DNA from: an uncultured bacterium
GTDB lineage: Bacteria > Bacillota > Clostridia > Lachnospirales > Lachnospiraceae
Length of the DNA: 5,696 bases
Reading direction: 5' to 3'
NCBI GenBank assembly: GCA_947071365.1
Contig: CAMTFT010000138.1
Coordinates: forward strand, 1-5,696
Under the pieces are notes generated by a model. The model saw only the letters and a list, made by a program, of their open reading frames with translations, ran no database searches and was not told the DNA's origin. Positions 5,414 through 5,696 of this stretch are shown piece by piece (the stretch's first letter is position 1; each line of letters begins with the position of its first letter). A program made the translations under genes and the position numbers.

Positions 5414-5696
5414 CCAATTCCGCGATTAATTTCCGCAACAGACGGGTATATTTTTTTGTAAAGCGCCAGCTTCCCCTGATATTCTTCATGAAAATCAGCC
5501 CGTGGCTCATAAACGCGGTCTTCCTCGATCATCTTGGCCGCCGCAGCCCTGATATCCGCATATCTTCCCGCTGCCACAGCCCCGAGGATCGCTCCTCCAA
5601 GCGTACCCGTCTGCCGGTTCTTCACCGTATGCACTGCGAGTCCAATAATGTCTGCCTTGATCTGCAAAAGCTGAGGCGACAATGCACCTCCCGGCG
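5404..5696 (-). CDS. FGGY-family carbohydrate kinase, C-terminal fragment (cut by window edge)
   Basis: The frame is open from the window edge to a TAA at 5406-5404, giving about 97 residues. It begins within the adenosine-binding motif of an FGGY kinase: PGGALSPQLLQIKAD, then a G-x-x-V segment, then TGTLGGAILGAVAAG. The equivalent part of the complete FGGY kinase in this window has GGCSKSELLMQMKAD and GISGLAMICAVADG in the same order and spacing, and both end with a YxP motif followed by a Tyr-rich helix. The catalytic domain and start lie outside the window. An in-frame TTG at 5682 should not be taken as a start, because the conserved motif continues upstream of it. It is transcribed toward the PfkB kinase gene, 89 bases away, and probably belongs to the same sugar-use locus. 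Substrate unknown. Confidence 0.85.
   Translation of the reverse strand, partial: PGGALSPQLLQIKADIIGLAVHTVKNRQTGTLGGAILGAVAAGRYADIRAAAAKMIEEDRVYEPRADFHEEYQGKLALYKKIYPSVAEINRGIGGK

Overview
The window looks like the end of an assembled Illumina contig from a Gram-positive Clostridia bacterium, most likely Lachnospiraceae. The evidence is a PcrA-type helicase with a C-terminal Tudor-like domain, strong GGAGG-type ribosome binding sites, sigma-A-like promoters and moderate-GC genes separated by short AT-rich gaps. This placement rests on sequence style and remembered family resemblance, not on a search. The first 45 bases are not biological: they are the end of the Illumina P5 adapter, an 8-base i5 index and the Nextera read-1 transposase adapter with its 19-bp mosaic end.

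All supported genes lie on the minus strand, so the biological order runs from high to low coordinates. First is the C-terminal end of an FGGY-family sugar kinase (5404-5696, cut by the window edge). Next is an 89-base regulatory gap with a good promoter, a perfect 7-bp inverted repeat and a possible 17-codon leader ORF. Then come a PfkB/ribokinase-family kinase (4340-5314) and a second, complete FGGY kinase (2838-4343), which overlap by ATGA. These genes look like part of a carbohydrate-catabolism operon in which two kinase superfamilies act on the same or related sugars. The substrate cannot be read from the sequence.

A weak terminator-like hairpin straddles the stop codon of the complete FGGY kinase. 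Immediately after it a near-consensus promoter starts a separate transcription unit: a 76-residue protein of unknown function (2527-2757), then pcrA (270-2489). The C-terminus of the small protein resembles the Tudor-like C-terminus of PcrA. After pcrA, an AT-rich gap carries a probable extended -10 promoter for a small single-pass membrane protein, whose gene is cut off by the adapter junction at base 45/46.

No RNA gene, CRISPR array, insertion sequence, phage gene or defence system is visible. No gene-free stretch exceeds 300 bases. The points most worth checking are the leader region of the kinase pair, the shared motif between the small protein and PcrA, the three-kinase arrangement, and the adapter contamination with the false protein it creates.
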